From assembly GCA_019635215.1 (NCBI GenBank), contig JAHBZZ010000019.1:1-58664 (forward strand): a DNA stretch of 58,664 nt. The letters are read 5' to 3'. The notes beneath the pieces were generated by a model, which had not been told where the DNA came from, ran no database searches, and saw only the letters and a list, made by a program, of their open reading frames with translations. The translations under genes were made by a program, and so were the position numbers. The DNA comes from Nitrosomonas sp. (GTDB lineage: Bacteria; Pseudomonadota; Gammaproteobacteria; Burkholderiales; Nitrosomonadaceae). Below, in pieces: positions 11,336-20,760 of the stretch; the stretch's first letter is position 1, and each line of letters begins with the position of its first letter.

Positions 11336-12478
11336 TTAATTCCTGGAATGCTTCATCATGGCAATGAACCGATTAAAAAGATAATCAGCTTCATGCGGTC
11401 CGGGACTTGCTTCCGGGTGCCCCTGAAAACAGAAAGCAGGCTTATCCAGCAATTCGAATCCCTGCAGACTGCCGTCAAAAAGCGAAACATGCGTAATGCG
11501 TACATTATCCGGCAACGTATCCGCATCCACGGCAAAACCGTGATTCTGACTAGTAATAAAAACCTTTCCGCTTTGTACATCCTGTACCGGATGATTGGCG
11601 CCATGATGCCCAAATTTCATTTTGACTGTCCTCGCGCCGCTCGCCAGAGCAAGCAACTGATGACCAAGACAGATTCCGAATATCGGAATGTTTTGGTCCA
11701 GCAAAACACGTGTCGCATTGATGGCATAACCACAGGGTTCAGGATCACCTGGCCCGTTTGACAAGAAAATACCATCCGGTTTTAAGGCCATGACTGCCTC
11801 GGCAGAGGTCTGTGCCGGGATGACAGTGATACTACAACCACGTTGCACCAGTTTCCGTAAAATATTGCGCTTGATGCCGAAATCAAATGCAACCACATGA
11901 AAGCGCTTATTACTCGATGATTGATAGCCGGAACCCAGCATCCATTCACCTTCATCCCAAGCATAGGCATTCTGACAAGTTACCGTTTTTGCAAGATCCA
12001 TTCCAGCCAGCCCTGGAAAAGAGCGCGCTTGCGCTACCGCTTCATCGGCATCAAGCCGGCCGGCCATGATACAGCCCGGCTGCGCACCTTTTTCGCGCAA
12101 TATACGCGTCAGCTTACGTGTATCGATATCGGCAATAGCAACAACCTGCTGATCCAGCAAAAAATCCGGTAACGACTGTGTCTTGCGCCAGCTGCTCGCA
12201 ATATTCGGCAAGTCACGGATAACCAGACCCGACGCATACACCTTGTCCAGATGCGCCGATTCAATATCTTCCGGGTTGGCGCCTGTATTACCGATATGCG
12301 GATAAGTCAAAGTAATAATCTGCTGACAGTAGGATGGATCCGTCAAGATTTCCTGATAACCGGTCATTGCGGTATTAAAAGCCACTTCTCCGGTTGAGAC
12401 ACCTTCGGCACCAATAGAAACGCCATGAAATACAGTCCCATCTGCTAATGCGAGAATGGCGGGCTGGCGTTGCGACAC
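11336..12478 (-). CDS. carA: Carbamoyl-phosphate synthase small subunit
   Basis: CarA is the glutamine amidotransferase subunit that feeds ammonia to CarB. The 380-residue protein has an N-terminal CPSase domain and a C-terminal class I GATase domain with the nucleophile Cys in FGICLGHQL and the catalytic His-Glu pair in [10 protein letters not shown]. The start is a GTG with a strong AAGGAG five to six bases upstream. A TATAAT -10 element for this gene is visible on the minus strand near 12555. Confidence 0.97.
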   Translation of the reverse strand: MSQRQPAILALADGTVFHGVSIGAEGVSTGEVAFNTAMTGYQEILTDPSYCQQIITLTYPHIGNTGANPEDIESAHLDKVYASGLVIRDLPNIASSWRKTQSLPDFLLDQQVVAIADIDTRKLTRILREKGAQPGCIMAGRLDADEAVAQARSFPGLAGMDLAKTVTCQNAYAWDEGEWMLGSGYQSSSNKRFHVVAFDFGIKRNILRKLVQRGCSITVIPAQTSAEAVMALKPDGIFLSNGPGDPEPCGYAINATRVLLDQNIPIFGICLGHQLLALASGARTVKMKFGHHGANHPVQDVQSGKVFITSQNHGFAVDADTLPDNVRITHVSLFDGSLQGFELLDKPAFCFQGHPEASPGPHEADYLFNRFIAMMKHSRN

Positions 12479-12554
12479 AAAAACTCCTTGGGTTTTAATT
12501 CGAGATTTGAGAATCGGACAAAAAATGCAGATGTGCCCGGCTATTTAGCGTGAA

Positions 12555-12583
12555 ATTATACGTGAAAAAACTGCCAGTTTCCA
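12555..12583 (-). promoter_or_regulatory. Candidate carA promoter
   Basis: On the minus strand TGGAAA and a perfect TATAAT are separated by 17 bases, about 75 bases upstream of the carA GTG. It abuts the long inverted repeat at 12586-12627. This is a pattern match only. Confidence 0.5.
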
Positions 12584-12585
12584 TG

Positions 12586-12627
12586 TATAGCACAACCATA
12601 TAATTATGATTATGTGGTTGTGCTATA
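12586..12627. repeat. 42-bp inverted repeat between carA and sbcB
   Basis: Two 17-base arms beginning TATAGCACAACCA pair with one mismatch around an 8-base AT-rich centre. The right arm overlaps a TATAAT hexamer (12626-12631) reading toward sbcB, and the left arm abuts the carA -35 element. It could be an operator for the divergent pair or simply a cruciform-forming sequence. Confidence 0.6.
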
Positions 12628-12680
12628 TAATGGGCTGCTATGTGATTTCAAAGTAGATTGAATCGAGAAACTGACCACCA

Positions 12681-14153
12681 ATGGCGACAACATTATACTG
12701 GCATGACTATGAAACGACCGGCACTGATCCGAAACGCGACAGGCCGACGCAGTTTGCCGGTGTGCGCACGGATGAAGCATTCAATGAAATCGGCGAACCA
12801 CTGGTGATTTACTGCAAGCCACCACGCGATGTTCTACCGCAGCCGATTGCATGCCTGATTACAGGAATTACACCGCAGCAGGCGGATGAAAAAGGCGTCA
12901 CGGAAGCCGATTTTATCGGGCAAATCCACGCGGAACTGGTACAGCCCAATACCTGTGGATTAGGCTATAACACGCTGCGTTTTGACGATGAGGTGACGCG
13001 TCACACGCTTTACCGCAATTTTTACGATCCTTATGCGCGCGAGTGGCAGAATGGTAATTCGCGCTGGGATCTGATCGATCTGGTGCGCATGACCTACGCG
13101 CTGCGACCCGAGGGCATTGAATGGCCGCAGCGCAAGACGGAAGAAGGGGATCAGGAAGAACAAGGCGAGCAACCGAGCTTCCGTCTCGAAGATTTAACCG
13201 CTGCGAATGGTATCGCGCATAGTGCAGCGCACGATGCATTGTCCGATGTGCGCGCCACGATCGGTCTGGCGCGCCTGTTGCATGAGCGGCAGCCGCGGCT
13301 TTATAGCTGGCTGTTTCAATTGCGCAATAAACGGCGTGCGGTGGAACTGCTCGACTTATTCGAGCATACGCCGGTAGTACATGCCTCGCGCATGTATCCG
13401 GCGAGAACCGGTTGCACCACGCTGGTGATGCCGCTTGCCGCCGAACCGGGTAACCCGAACAGTGTGCTGGTCTATGATTTGCGCCATGATCCGGAAATGT
13501 TTCTGGATCTGGACGTTGAGGCGCTGGAGCGATATCTGTTTACCCGCACTGACGATTTACCGGACGGGGAGCAGCGTTTGCCGGTCAAGTCGGTGAAAAT
13601 CAACAAATGCCCGGCACTGGCACCGCGTAATACGTTGAATGCGCAAGCTGCCGAGCGCATCGGCATTGATCTTGATGTCTGCCAGCGGCACTGGCACAAA
13701 CTCAAAGCGCATTGTAAAAACAGCGGTTTCGCACAGCGTATTATTTCGGCATATACCCGCCGGACATTTGAACCGGCGGCGGATGTTGATCAGGCGCTAT
13801 ATGATGGTTTTATGGACAATGCCGATGCGCCGTTGTTCGCACAGATACGGCGTGCTACGCCGCAGGCGCTTTCCGCTGCGCGCTTCGTGTTTCATGATGG
13901 CCGTCTGCCGGATTTATTGTTCCGTTACCGCGCACGCAACTGGCCGGAAACCTTGTCGCCTGAGGAAAACGAGCGTTGGCTGCAATTGCGCCGACAGCGG
14001 CTGACACAGGGCACCGGCGGGGACAGCCTGACGATTGAACAGTATTTCAATCAGCTTGCAGCGCTGCGCGCTGAATACGCGGATCATGCTAAAGCGCTGG
14101 ATATACTCGATGCATTAGAGCAATGGGGGAAAAATATGATGGATTTTTGCTGA
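12681..14153 (+). CDS. sbcB: Exodeoxyribonuclease I
   Basis: SbcB degrades single-stranded DNA 3' to 5' in recombination and repair. The 490-residue protein has a DEDDh exonuclease domain, with WHDYETTGTDPKRDRPTQFA at the N-terminus and SAAHDALSDVRATIGLARLL around residue 180. The exonuclease I SH3-like and helical C-terminal domains follow. It is divergent from carA. Upstream is a TATAAT hexamer at 12626; the ribosome binding site is weak. The DNA from here to about 19,700 appears richer in GC than the carA side. Confidence 0.95.
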   Translation: MATTLYWHDYETTGTDPKRDRPTQFAGVRTDEAFNEIGEPLVIYCKPPRDVLPQPIACLITGITPQQADEKGVTEADFIGQIHAELVQPNTCGLGYNTLRFDDEVTRHTLYRNFYDPYAREWQNGNSRWDLIDLVRMTYALRPEGIEWPQRKTEEGDQEEQGEQPSFRLEDLTAANGIAHSAAHDALSDVRATIGLARLLHERQPRLYSWLFQLRNKRRAVELLDLFEHTPVVHASRMYPARTGCTTLVMPLAAEPGNPNSVLVYDLRHDPEMFLDLDVEALERYLFTRTDDLPDGEQRLPVKSVKINKCPALAPRNTLNAQAAERIGIDLDVCQRHWHKLKAHCKNSGFAQRIISAYTRRTFEPAADVDQALYDGFMDNADAPLFAQIRRATPQALSAARFVFHDGRLPDLLFRYRARNWPETLSPEENERWLQLRRQRLTQGTGGDSLTIEQYFNQLAALRAEYADHAKALDILDALEQWGKNMMDFC

Positions 14154-14232
14154 TGCGCTACCCGATAGGATTTGTGCGGCTGTAATTTCGGATTACAATA
14201 GGGTCATTTTTTTGTTGTGTTTCCATGCGGTT

Positions 14233-15744
14233 ATGAAAAATAATTATCTCGAAAGAATCCTGACAGCCCAGGTGTATGATGTTGCCGAACAGACGCCGCT
14301 TGATGACATGCCCATTCTGTCAGCACGCATCCATAATCAGGTACTGCTGAAACGCGAAGATCTGCAGCAGGTTTTTTCTTTCAAGCTACGCGGCGCGTAT
14401 AACAAGATGTTCAAGTTATCGCCGGAAATACGTAATCGCGGTGTCATAGCAGCCTCAGCCGGTAATCATGCGCAGGGCGTAGCGCTGGCCGCGCAGAAAC
14501 TGGGATGCAGCGCCACCATTGTAATGCCGATCACAACGCCACAGATCAAGGTACAGGCGGTCATGGCGCGCGGAGCGACGGTAGTGCTGCATGGCGATTC
14601 ATATAGCGACGCTTATGAACATGCGATAGAACTGTCCGAGGCGCATCAGGTGACATTTATCCATCCGTATGACGATCCGGATGTCATCGCCGGACAGGGG
14701 ACTATCGGCATGGAAATTTTGCGTCAACATACCGGCAGTATCCATGCCTTGTTTGTTCCGGTGGGCGGGGGCGGATTGATTGCGGGTGTTGCCGCGTATG
14801 CCAAAAGACTTTATCCCGAGATCAAAATCATCGGTGTGGAACCGGTCGACGCCAATGCCCTGTTCCGTTCGCTGCAAAGCGGCCGCCGTATCAAGCTGGC
14901 ACAGGTGGGGTTGTTTGCCGATGGAGTGGCGGTCAAGCAGATTGGCAAGGAGACATTCCGTTTGTGCTGTGAATTGGTGGATGAGGTCATTCTGGTCGAT
15001 ACCGACGAAATCTGCGCGGCGATCAAGGATGTTTTTGAGGATACGCGCACCATACTCGAGCCATCCGGCGCGCTTGCCATTGCCGGAATCAAAGCATATG
15101 TGGAGCGGGAGAATATTCTGCACCAGACACTGATTGGTATTGCTTCGGGCGCCAATATGAATTTCGACCGGCTACGGCATATTTCCGAGCGCGCGGAAAT
15201 CGGTGAGCACCGCGAAGCGGTCATGGCGGTCACTATCCCAGAGAAGCCCGGCAGCTTCAAGAAATTCTGTAACCTGCTGGGTGCAAAAAGCATAACCGAA
15301 TTTAACTACCGCTATGCCGATTCACGGGAAGCGCGTGTTTTTGTCGGCATTTCGGTGCGTAACCGCGATGAAACTGAAAAACTGGTCGCTGATTTGCAGG
15401 CGAGCGGATTGAATACGCTGGATCTGAGCAATAATGAAATGGCCAAGCTACATATCCGCCATCTGGTCGGCGGACATGCCCCCGAGATTAAAAATGAAAT
15501 CCTGTACCGGTTCGAATTCCCGGACCGGCCCGGCGCACTGATGGATTTTCTCAATGCGATGAGCCACAACTGGAATATCAGCCTGTTTCACTACCGCAAC
15601 CATGGTGCCGATTACGGGCGGGTGCTGATCGGCATTCAGGTACCGCCGGAAGAAAAACCGGATTTCAAAACTTTTCTGGATCAGCTCGGGTATCGTTACT
15701 GGGACGAGAGTAAAAACCCGGCGTACAAACTATTCCTGGGCTAG
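14233..15744 (+). CDS. ilvA: Biosynthetic threonine deaminase
   Basis: IlvA converts threonine to 2-oxobutanoate, the committed step toward isoleucine. The 503-residue protein has the PLP-dependent catalytic domain with the Schiff-base Lys in SFKLRGAYNK, the AASAGNHAQG loop and the glycine-rich PVGGGGLIAG. Two C-terminal ACT-like regulatory domains (about 330-500) are typical of the isoleucine-inhibited biosynthetic form. An upstream TTG at 14212 is in frame, but the ATG at 14233 gives the family N-terminus; neither has a clear ribosome binding site. Confidence 0.95.
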   Translation: MKNNYLERILTAQVYDVAEQTPLDDMPILSARIHNQVLLKREDLQQVFSFKLRGAYNKMFKLSPEIRNRGVIAASAGNHAQGVALAAQKLGCSATIVMPITTPQIKVQAVMARGATVVLHGDSYSDAYEHAIELSEAHQVTFIHPYDDPDVIAGQGTIGMEILRQHTGSIHALFVPVGGGGLIAGVAAYAKRLYPEIKIIGVEPVDANALFRSLQSGRRIKLAQVGLFADGVAVKQIGKETFRLCCELVDEVILVDTDEICAAIKDVFEDTRTILEPSGALAIAGIKAYVERENILHQTLIGIASGANMNFDRLRHISERAEIGEHREAVMAVTIPEKPGSFKKFCNLLGAKSITEFNYRYADSREARVFVGISVRNRDETEKLVADLQASGLNTLDLSNNEMAKLHIRHLVGGHAPEIKNEILYRFEFPDRPGALMDFLNAMSHNWNISLFHYRNHGADYGRVLIGIQVPPEEKPDFKTFLDQLGYRYWDESKNPAYKLFLG

Positions 15745-15826
15745 CGGTTTTTTTAGAAACAGGAAAAGCAGCGGTGTACGGTTAAGCATTAATTAAATCG
15801 ACAGAATTACATGGGGAGGATGATCA

Positions 15827-16879
15827 ATGAATGAATATATCGCGGAATTATCGAATTTGTTTTCTTTTGATGAACTGGCCAGACGGAGCTGGCTGGAAAT
15901 TGCGCTCATAGTGTCACCGGCGGTGGCGTTAATTTTTTTATTGCTCGGTTATCTTTTTTTTCTGAAAACCAAGGTATGGCAGTGGACCATTTATTCGCTC
16001 AGTCTGGTACTGCTGCTCGGCTATCTGCCTTATGAGCTCATGCGCCAGTCGACCGAAATGTCCCGTGCACAGGCGAATGTCAATGCACTGCATGACCGTT
16101 TGCAGACATTTTTACATGAAGCGCATATTGAATATGTGAACAGCTTTAACGATGAAGCCGTTGCGGTCAATCTGCTCGATGCATTGATCAAGGAGCTGGA
16201 TGTTAATGAACGTAAGGCATTGATGATGATTTCGTGGCTGATGTCAGAAAATGAAAAACACGCATTAGGCCGGATTGACGACAGGCAGAAACTGTTTGCC
16301 GATGAAATCAAGACCAGCGTAAGCACTGCAAAAAGTGAAATCATTGATTCGCGCAAACCGGTGCCGGTCGAAAAAATTTCCGGTGATGTGGTAAAGCGCC
16401 TGGAGACTGAAGTCAATCACTTGCTGGAAAATAAAATGGGTGCATTCAAACAGCAAATCGATGCTACGCTGGATAGTTTTGAAAATGACATTAATTCATT
16501 TATCCAGTCGGAACTCGGCAGCTATGGAGAGAAACTGACCGCGATAACCGAGCAGAATGCCGATGCATTACGCAATTATTCCAATCAGGCGAACCGGGTC
16601 ATTACGCAGCAGGTGGGTAAAATCAATCAGGAGTCGCTGAAAAAGCTGGATGACACCAAAGCCAGCATTGAGGGCATAGGCACAGCCATCGGTAATATTG
16701 ATCTGCAGGCCGTACTCAAACAGGTGGAGCAGCTGTCAACAAAAGTCGAGCGGGCGCAGAAACGCAATGATGTTCAGTTCGAGTACCTTGAATGCATGCG
16801 TACGGCAGGAATGCTCGATCTGGGCGGCAAACGGGACGAATGCAGGGGCGCACTGGACAGTGCATTGAACAGTTTATAA
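15827..16879 (+). CDS. Two-TM coiled-coil protein of unknown function
   Basis: I do not recognise this 350-residue protein. Two transmembrane helices (about residues 25-46 and 52-69) are followed by a long, charged, mostly helical region with heptad-like spacing. It ends in a short domain with two cysteines near the C-terminus. The layout resembles membrane-tethered proteins that extend a coiled coil into the cytoplasm or periplasm. A strong GGGGAGGA precedes the ATG. It is convergent with the beta-CASP nuclease gene, with only seven bases between the stops, and appears to be a single-gene unit. Confidence 0.75.
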   Translation: MNEYIAELSNLFSFDELARRSWLEIALIVSPAVALIFLLLGYLFFLKTKVWQWTIYSLSLVLLLGYLPYELMRQSTEMSRAQANVNALHDRLQTFLHEAHIEYVNSFNDEAVAVNLLDALIKELDVNERKALMMISWLMSENEKHALGRIDDRQKLFADEIKTSVSTAKSEIIDSRKPVPVEKISGDVVKRLETEVNHLLENKMGAFKQQIDATLDSFENDINSFIQSELGSYGEKLTAITEQNADALRNYSNQANRVITQQVGKINQESLKKLDDTKASIEGIGTAIGNIDLQAVLKQVEQLSTKVERAQKRNDVQFEYLECMRTAGMLDLGGKRDECRGALDSALNSL

Positions 16880-16886
16880 ATCAGAA

Positions 16887-18320
16887 TTAACTATTCTGAC
16901 CGGGATTATGTAACGTAACCGTTGTTTTGTGCTCGGGTATGAAAACATGATCCCAGTTTAACCGGCTTTTGATAGCGGACAGCAATGCGTTCGCGTTATT
17001 GACTTCACCATGCACAATAAATGTTTTTTCCGGTGTTTGTATGAAATGTCTCAGCCAATCCAGCAAAGCGGCCTGGTCGGCATGTGCGGATAATCCGCCG
17101 ATCGTATAAATTTCCGCTCTGACCGGAATATCCTCGCCAAATATTTTGACAATCCGGGCGCCGTCTACCAGACGCCGCCCCAGTGTCCGGGCTGCCTGGA
17201 AACCGGTGATAATGATGCTGCACTCCGGTCGGCCCAGGTTGTATTTGAGGTGGTGCTTAATGCGGCCCGCATCGCACATGCCGCTCGCTGAAATAATGAC
17301 AGCGCCGTGACGGATGGTGTTCAAATGCATGGATTCCTCAACATCCTGAACAAAATGAATGCGCGGTTTTTTACCGTCGCCAGTCATCCACTGCATCGCG
17401 TCCACCGCTTCCTTGTCGAGCAATGCGAGATGTTTCATGGTGATGTCCGTTGCCGCCAGTGCCATCGGCGAGTCCACGTAAATATCCATTTCGCCGAGCC
17501 TTCCCGCGCGGTACAGATCAATCAGTAAAAACAGCAGATCCTGCGTGCGGCCGACGGTAAACGCGGGAATAATAACGTTGCCGCCTTTGTCTATCAGAGT
17601 GTTGTTGATGGCATATACCAGTTCATCGAGTGTTTCGGGCATATTGCGATGCTGACGGTTGCCATAGGTTGATTCGACCAGCAGGATATCCGCTTGCCGT
17701 ATCGGTGTCGGATCGCGCACGATGGGATGACCTGGTTGTCCCAGATCGCCGGAGAACACAATCTTTTTGGTTACGGCACCGTCGGTCAGCCAAAGCTCAA
17801 TAATCGCGGAACCGAGGATGTGACCGGCATCCCGGAATATACACCGTACCGAAGGATGCGGCGAGATTTCAGTGTCATAGGCCACGCTGTGCATCTGTTT
17901 GAAAAAATGTTCCGTCTGCGCCACGGTATACAAAGGCGCGTATTCCTGCGTGGCGCTGCTTCTGGAATGTTTGTCGCGTCGGGTTTTATTGTGCCACTCA
18001 GCTTCTTTTTCCTGAATATGCGCACTGTCTCTGAGCATGACCTGCAGCAGGTCGCTGGTGGCCGAAGTTACGTAGACCGGTCCCCGGAATCCCCAGATGC
18101 TTAATCGCGGCAACAGCCCGGAATGGTCAATGTGCGCATGTGTGAGCAACACAAAATCGAGGGCTCTGGGGTCAAAATCGAACGCCGTGCGGTTTTTTCT
18201 GTCTGCTTCGCGTCCACCCTGAAACATGCCGCAATCCACCAGAAAACGTAAATCATCCGTTTCGATCAGATAGCATGATCCGGTAACTTCGCCAGCGGCG
18301 CCAAGGAATGTCAGCTGCAT
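16887..18320 (-). CDS. Metallo-beta-lactamase/beta-CASP RNA nuclease
   Basis: The 477-residue protein belongs to the CPSF73/Ysh1-like bacterial family of zinc-dependent RNA-processing nucleases. The zinc motif HAHIDHSG is near residue 61, followed by the GDLGQ Asp ligand. The beta-CASP insert follows (DSPMALAATDI and ISASGMCDAGRIKHHLKYNL), then a C-terminal RMMBL region with SAHADQAALLDWL and FIVHGE. It is predicted to act as an endo- or exonuclease on RNA in the cytoplasm; the substrate cannot be read from sequence. It starts 15 bp after the bioA stop on the same strand. Confidence 0.9.
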   Translation of the reverse strand: MQLTFLGAAGEVTGSCYLIETDDLRFLVDCGMFQGGREADRKNRTAFDFDPRALDFVLLTHAHIDHSGLLPRLSIWGFRGPVYVTSATSDLLQVMLRDSAHIQEKEAEWHNKTRRDKHSRSSATQEYAPLYTVAQTEHFFKQMHSVAYDTEISPHPSVRCIFRDAGHILGSAIIELWLTDGAVTKKIVFSGDLGQPGHPIVRDPTPIRQADILLVESTYGNRQHRNMPETLDELVYAINNTLIDKGGNVIIPAFTVGRTQDLLFLLIDLYRAGRLGEMDIYVDSPMALAATDITMKHLALLDKEAVDAMQWMTGDGKKPRIHFVQDVEESMHLNTIRHGAVIISASGMCDAGRIKHHLKYNLGRPECSIIITGFQAARTLGRRLVDGARIVKIFGEDIPVRAEIYTIGGLSAHADQAALLDWLRHFIQTPEKTFIVHGEVNNANALLSAIKSRLNWDHVFIPEHKTTVTLHNPGQNS

Positions 18321-18335
18321 AAAATAATGGTAATG

Positions 18336-19676
18336 TCAGTGTTCAAGTGTATCGAGTATATGTAATGTTCCGTTGATCAGTAAATCGATTTCCGCGTCGG
18401 TGATGATGTAAGGCGGCATAAAATAGACTGTTTTACCGAGCGGGCGCAGCAACAGGCGCTGTTTCAGCCCGGCCTGGAAAAACTGCTGTGAAAAGTGTGC
18501 ACTGCCGGTATCCACTTCAAACGCCCAAATCATGCCGCAGTTACGGAAATGATTGACTTTAGGGTGCGCTGACAGCGCAACGGCGGCATTGTTGAGATAC
18601 GTTGCTTTGGTTTTATTGCGCTCCAGAACGTTGTCCTGTTCAAAAATATCGAGCACCGCCAGTGCGGCGCGGCACGCCAGTGCGTTACCGGTATGCGTGT
18701 GCGAGTGCAGGAAAGCATGTGCCGATTGGTCATCGTAAAAACGCTGGTAAACGGTATCGGTTGTCAATACAACCGAGAGTGGCAGGTAACCGCCACTCAG
18801 GCCTTTTGCAAGACACAGGAAATCCGGCGTGATATTAGCCTGTTCGCAGGCAAACATCGTACCGGTACGGCCAAAACCGACCGCAATTTCATCAGCGATC
18901 AAATGGACCTGATAACGGTCACAGATTTCGCGGACGCGTTTGAGATAAATCGGGTGATACATGCCCATACCCATTGCACCTTGAATCAGCGGTTCGATAA
19001 TCAGCGCAGCGGTTTCGGCATGATGCCGGGCCAGATGCTCTTCAAGCGCAGCGGCTGCACGCAGCGCGTAATGCTCAGCAGATTCACCTTGTTCAGCATA
19101 ACGCCAATCCGGCGTCATGACATGCGTGCAGGGCCGCAGCAGCGGTGCATAGGTTGTCTTGAAAATAGGAACATCGGTGACTGATAAAGCACCGAGCGTT
19201 TCGCCATGATAATCGTTTTGCAGACTGACAAACCCGGTTTTATGGTTTTTCCCGGCAAGCTGCCAATAATGGAAACTCATTTTCAATGCAATTTCGGTCG
19301 CTGACGCGCCATCGCTGGCATAAAAACAATGTCCGAGATCACCGGGCGTCATTGTTTTCAGGCGCTCGGATAAGGCGATGACCGGTTCGTGTGTGAAGCC
19401 GGCGAGCATGACATGCTCGATCCGGTCGAGTTGATCCTTGATCGCCGCATTAATCCTCGGATTAACATGTCCAAACAGATTCACCCACCAGGAACCGATC
19501 GCATCCAAATACCCGTTACCGTCCGCATCATACAGCCAGACGCCTTCGCCGCGCACGATGGGCACAAGCGGAAACATTTCATGCTGCTTCATCTGGGTAC
19601 AAGGGTGCCAGACCGATTGCAGGCTGCGTTGCTGAAAAAGGGGAGTTGTTGAAATACTGGAATTGTGAATGGGCAT
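18336..19676 (-). CDS. bioA: Adenosylmethionine-8-amino-7-oxononanoate aminotransferase
   Basis: BioA transfers an amino group from SAM to KAPA, giving DAPA in biotin synthesis. The 446-residue protein is a class III PLP aminotransferase with the BioA-type N-terminus SVWHPCTQMKQHE, the cofactor-contact region YASDGASATEIALKM, the Asp of LIADEIAVGFGRTG and the Schiff-base Lys in LAKGLSGGYLPLS. No other bio genes are in the window, so it is separated from the rest of its pathway. Confidence 0.95.
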   Translation of the reverse strand: MPIHNSSISTTPLFQQRSLQSVWHPCTQMKQHEMFPLVPIVRGEGVWLYDADGNGYLDAIGSWWVNLFGHVNPRINAAIKDQLDRIEHVMLAGFTHEPVIALSERLKTMTPGDLGHCFYASDGASATEIALKMSFHYWQLAGKNHKTGFVSLQNDYHGETLGALSVTDVPIFKTTYAPLLRPCTHVMTPDWRYAEQGESAEHYALRAAAALEEHLARHHAETAALIIEPLIQGAMGMGMYHPIYLKRVREICDRYQVHLIADEIAVGFGRTGTMFACEQANITPDFLCLAKGLSGGYLPLSVVLTTDTVYQRFYDDQSAHAFLHSHTHTGNALACRAALAVLDIFEQDNVLERNKTKATYLNNAAVALSAHPKVNHFRNCGMIWAFEVDTGSAHFSQQFFQAGLKQRLLLRPLGKTVYFMPPYIITDAEIDLLINGTLHILDTLEH

Positions 19677-19887
19677 AATGTGATTGGTTTAAGTCGGTGA
19701 TAGCAAAAAATTTACGCGGTTTTCTATGGGGTGGCAATGGAATTTACGGTGTATGCTGCGGGTTTTTGCAGAACCAACGGTAATGGTAAACTGATTTTTA
19801 CTGGTTTTCCAGTTCGATGGATTTCCGCCCCTGGCAGTGTTTCCGGCGCGTATTGCGGATATTGCCATTTGCAGTTGTAGAACATGA
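19677..19887. other. Intergenic region without recognised gene
   Basis: This 211-bp spacer lies between bioA and the Mut7-C protein gene. A minus-strand reading frame crosses it into the neighbouring gene, but it has no ribosome binding site and no recognisable composition, so I do not annotate it. Confidence 0.4.
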
Positions 19888-20649
19888 TTATCGCATCGGT
19901 TGCCTGCAGAATGCTTCGATTAAGCGCTCGATGCGCATGCTGTGACTGCCTTGCCAGTAAATCCGATTGCATCCCGGGCATATCAGAAATTTGTTGTAAT
20001 ACTGTCGTGTGAGCGGTTTGAGACGGTGCGTGATAGCCGGCTTTTCGGCGCTGATCAGTTTTTCATTGCAGTGCGTGCAGCGTGTCAGCGGGGCAAACGA
20101 TGTGTACAAGTTGAACCGACGCAGAGTTTCTCGGACCTGGGCTTTGGGATTATCGGTGCGTACGAAGTAGCCGTAGGTGATAATTTTTCGTTTCAGCAGC
20201 TTACGGTCCCAGGTTAGCACGATGCGTTGCGTTTTACAGGAAATTTCCGCAATGGATTGATCGTCATAATCATTGCGATATAAACAGTCAAAACCGAGCA
20301 ACCGCATGTAACGTGCCAGCCGTCCGAGATTGACATCAACGATAAACCGGGGAGGTACGGGTATCGGTGGAGAGAGATGGCACAATGGCCTGTCAGATTC
20401 ATGCGTGACTGTTGAACAGTCCGGATAAACGTGAACTTGATCGCCGTTCTGAGCGATGTAATCAAAGTCCACGAAAACACCGTTAACAATGATCAGATCA
20501 ATTTCGGTATGCGGAACATTGCATGACTCAATGACATCCTTGATGGATGGCTTACGGTCAACAGCGCGAACAATGACTTGATTCTGGCCGGCCGGAGAAA
20601 TAAAGTCTTTAAGCGCGGCATGGAAATATAAATACGCGTATTCCATCAC
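19888..20649 (-). CDS. Ubiquitin-like/Mut7-C RNase domain protein
   Basis: The 253-residue protein combines an N-terminal beta-grasp, ubiquitin-like domain (about residues 1-85, ending GDQVHVYP) with a C-terminal Mut7-C domain (about 95-245). The latter is a PIN-like nuclease fold with FIVDVNLGRLARYMRLLGFD and VLTWDRKLL. The tail carries a zinc ribbon, CTHC and CPGC, followed by YWQGSH. The domain is predicted to be an RNase; substrate and partners are unknown. The start is GTG or the next codon, ATG. Confidence 0.88.
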   Translation of the reverse strand: MMEYAYLYFHAALKDFISPAGQNQVIVRAVDRKPSIKDVIESCNVPHTEIDLIIVNGVFVDFDYIAQNGDQVHVYPDCSTVTHESDRPLCHLSPPIPVPPRFIVDVNLGRLARYMRLLGFDCLYRNDYDDQSIAEISCKTQRIVLTWDRKLLKRKIITYGYFVRTDNPKAQVRETLRRFNLYTSFAPLTRCTHCNEKLISAEKPAITHRLKPLTRQYYNKFLICPGCNRIYWQGSHSMRIERLIEAFCRQPMR

Positions 20650-20760
20650 AAGAGCACCACATCACAACCGCATAATTATGATTATTACAAACTTTTCAAA
20701 CCTACGGCATTATAACGAGCAAACACCGGCGCTTATAGCCAGTACGCGGCAGACCCGCGA

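Noticed and set aside
19724-19981. An 85-codon minus-strand frame after bioA
   Set aside because: It overlaps the Mut7-C gene in another frame, has no ribosome binding site and encodes no recognisable sequence.
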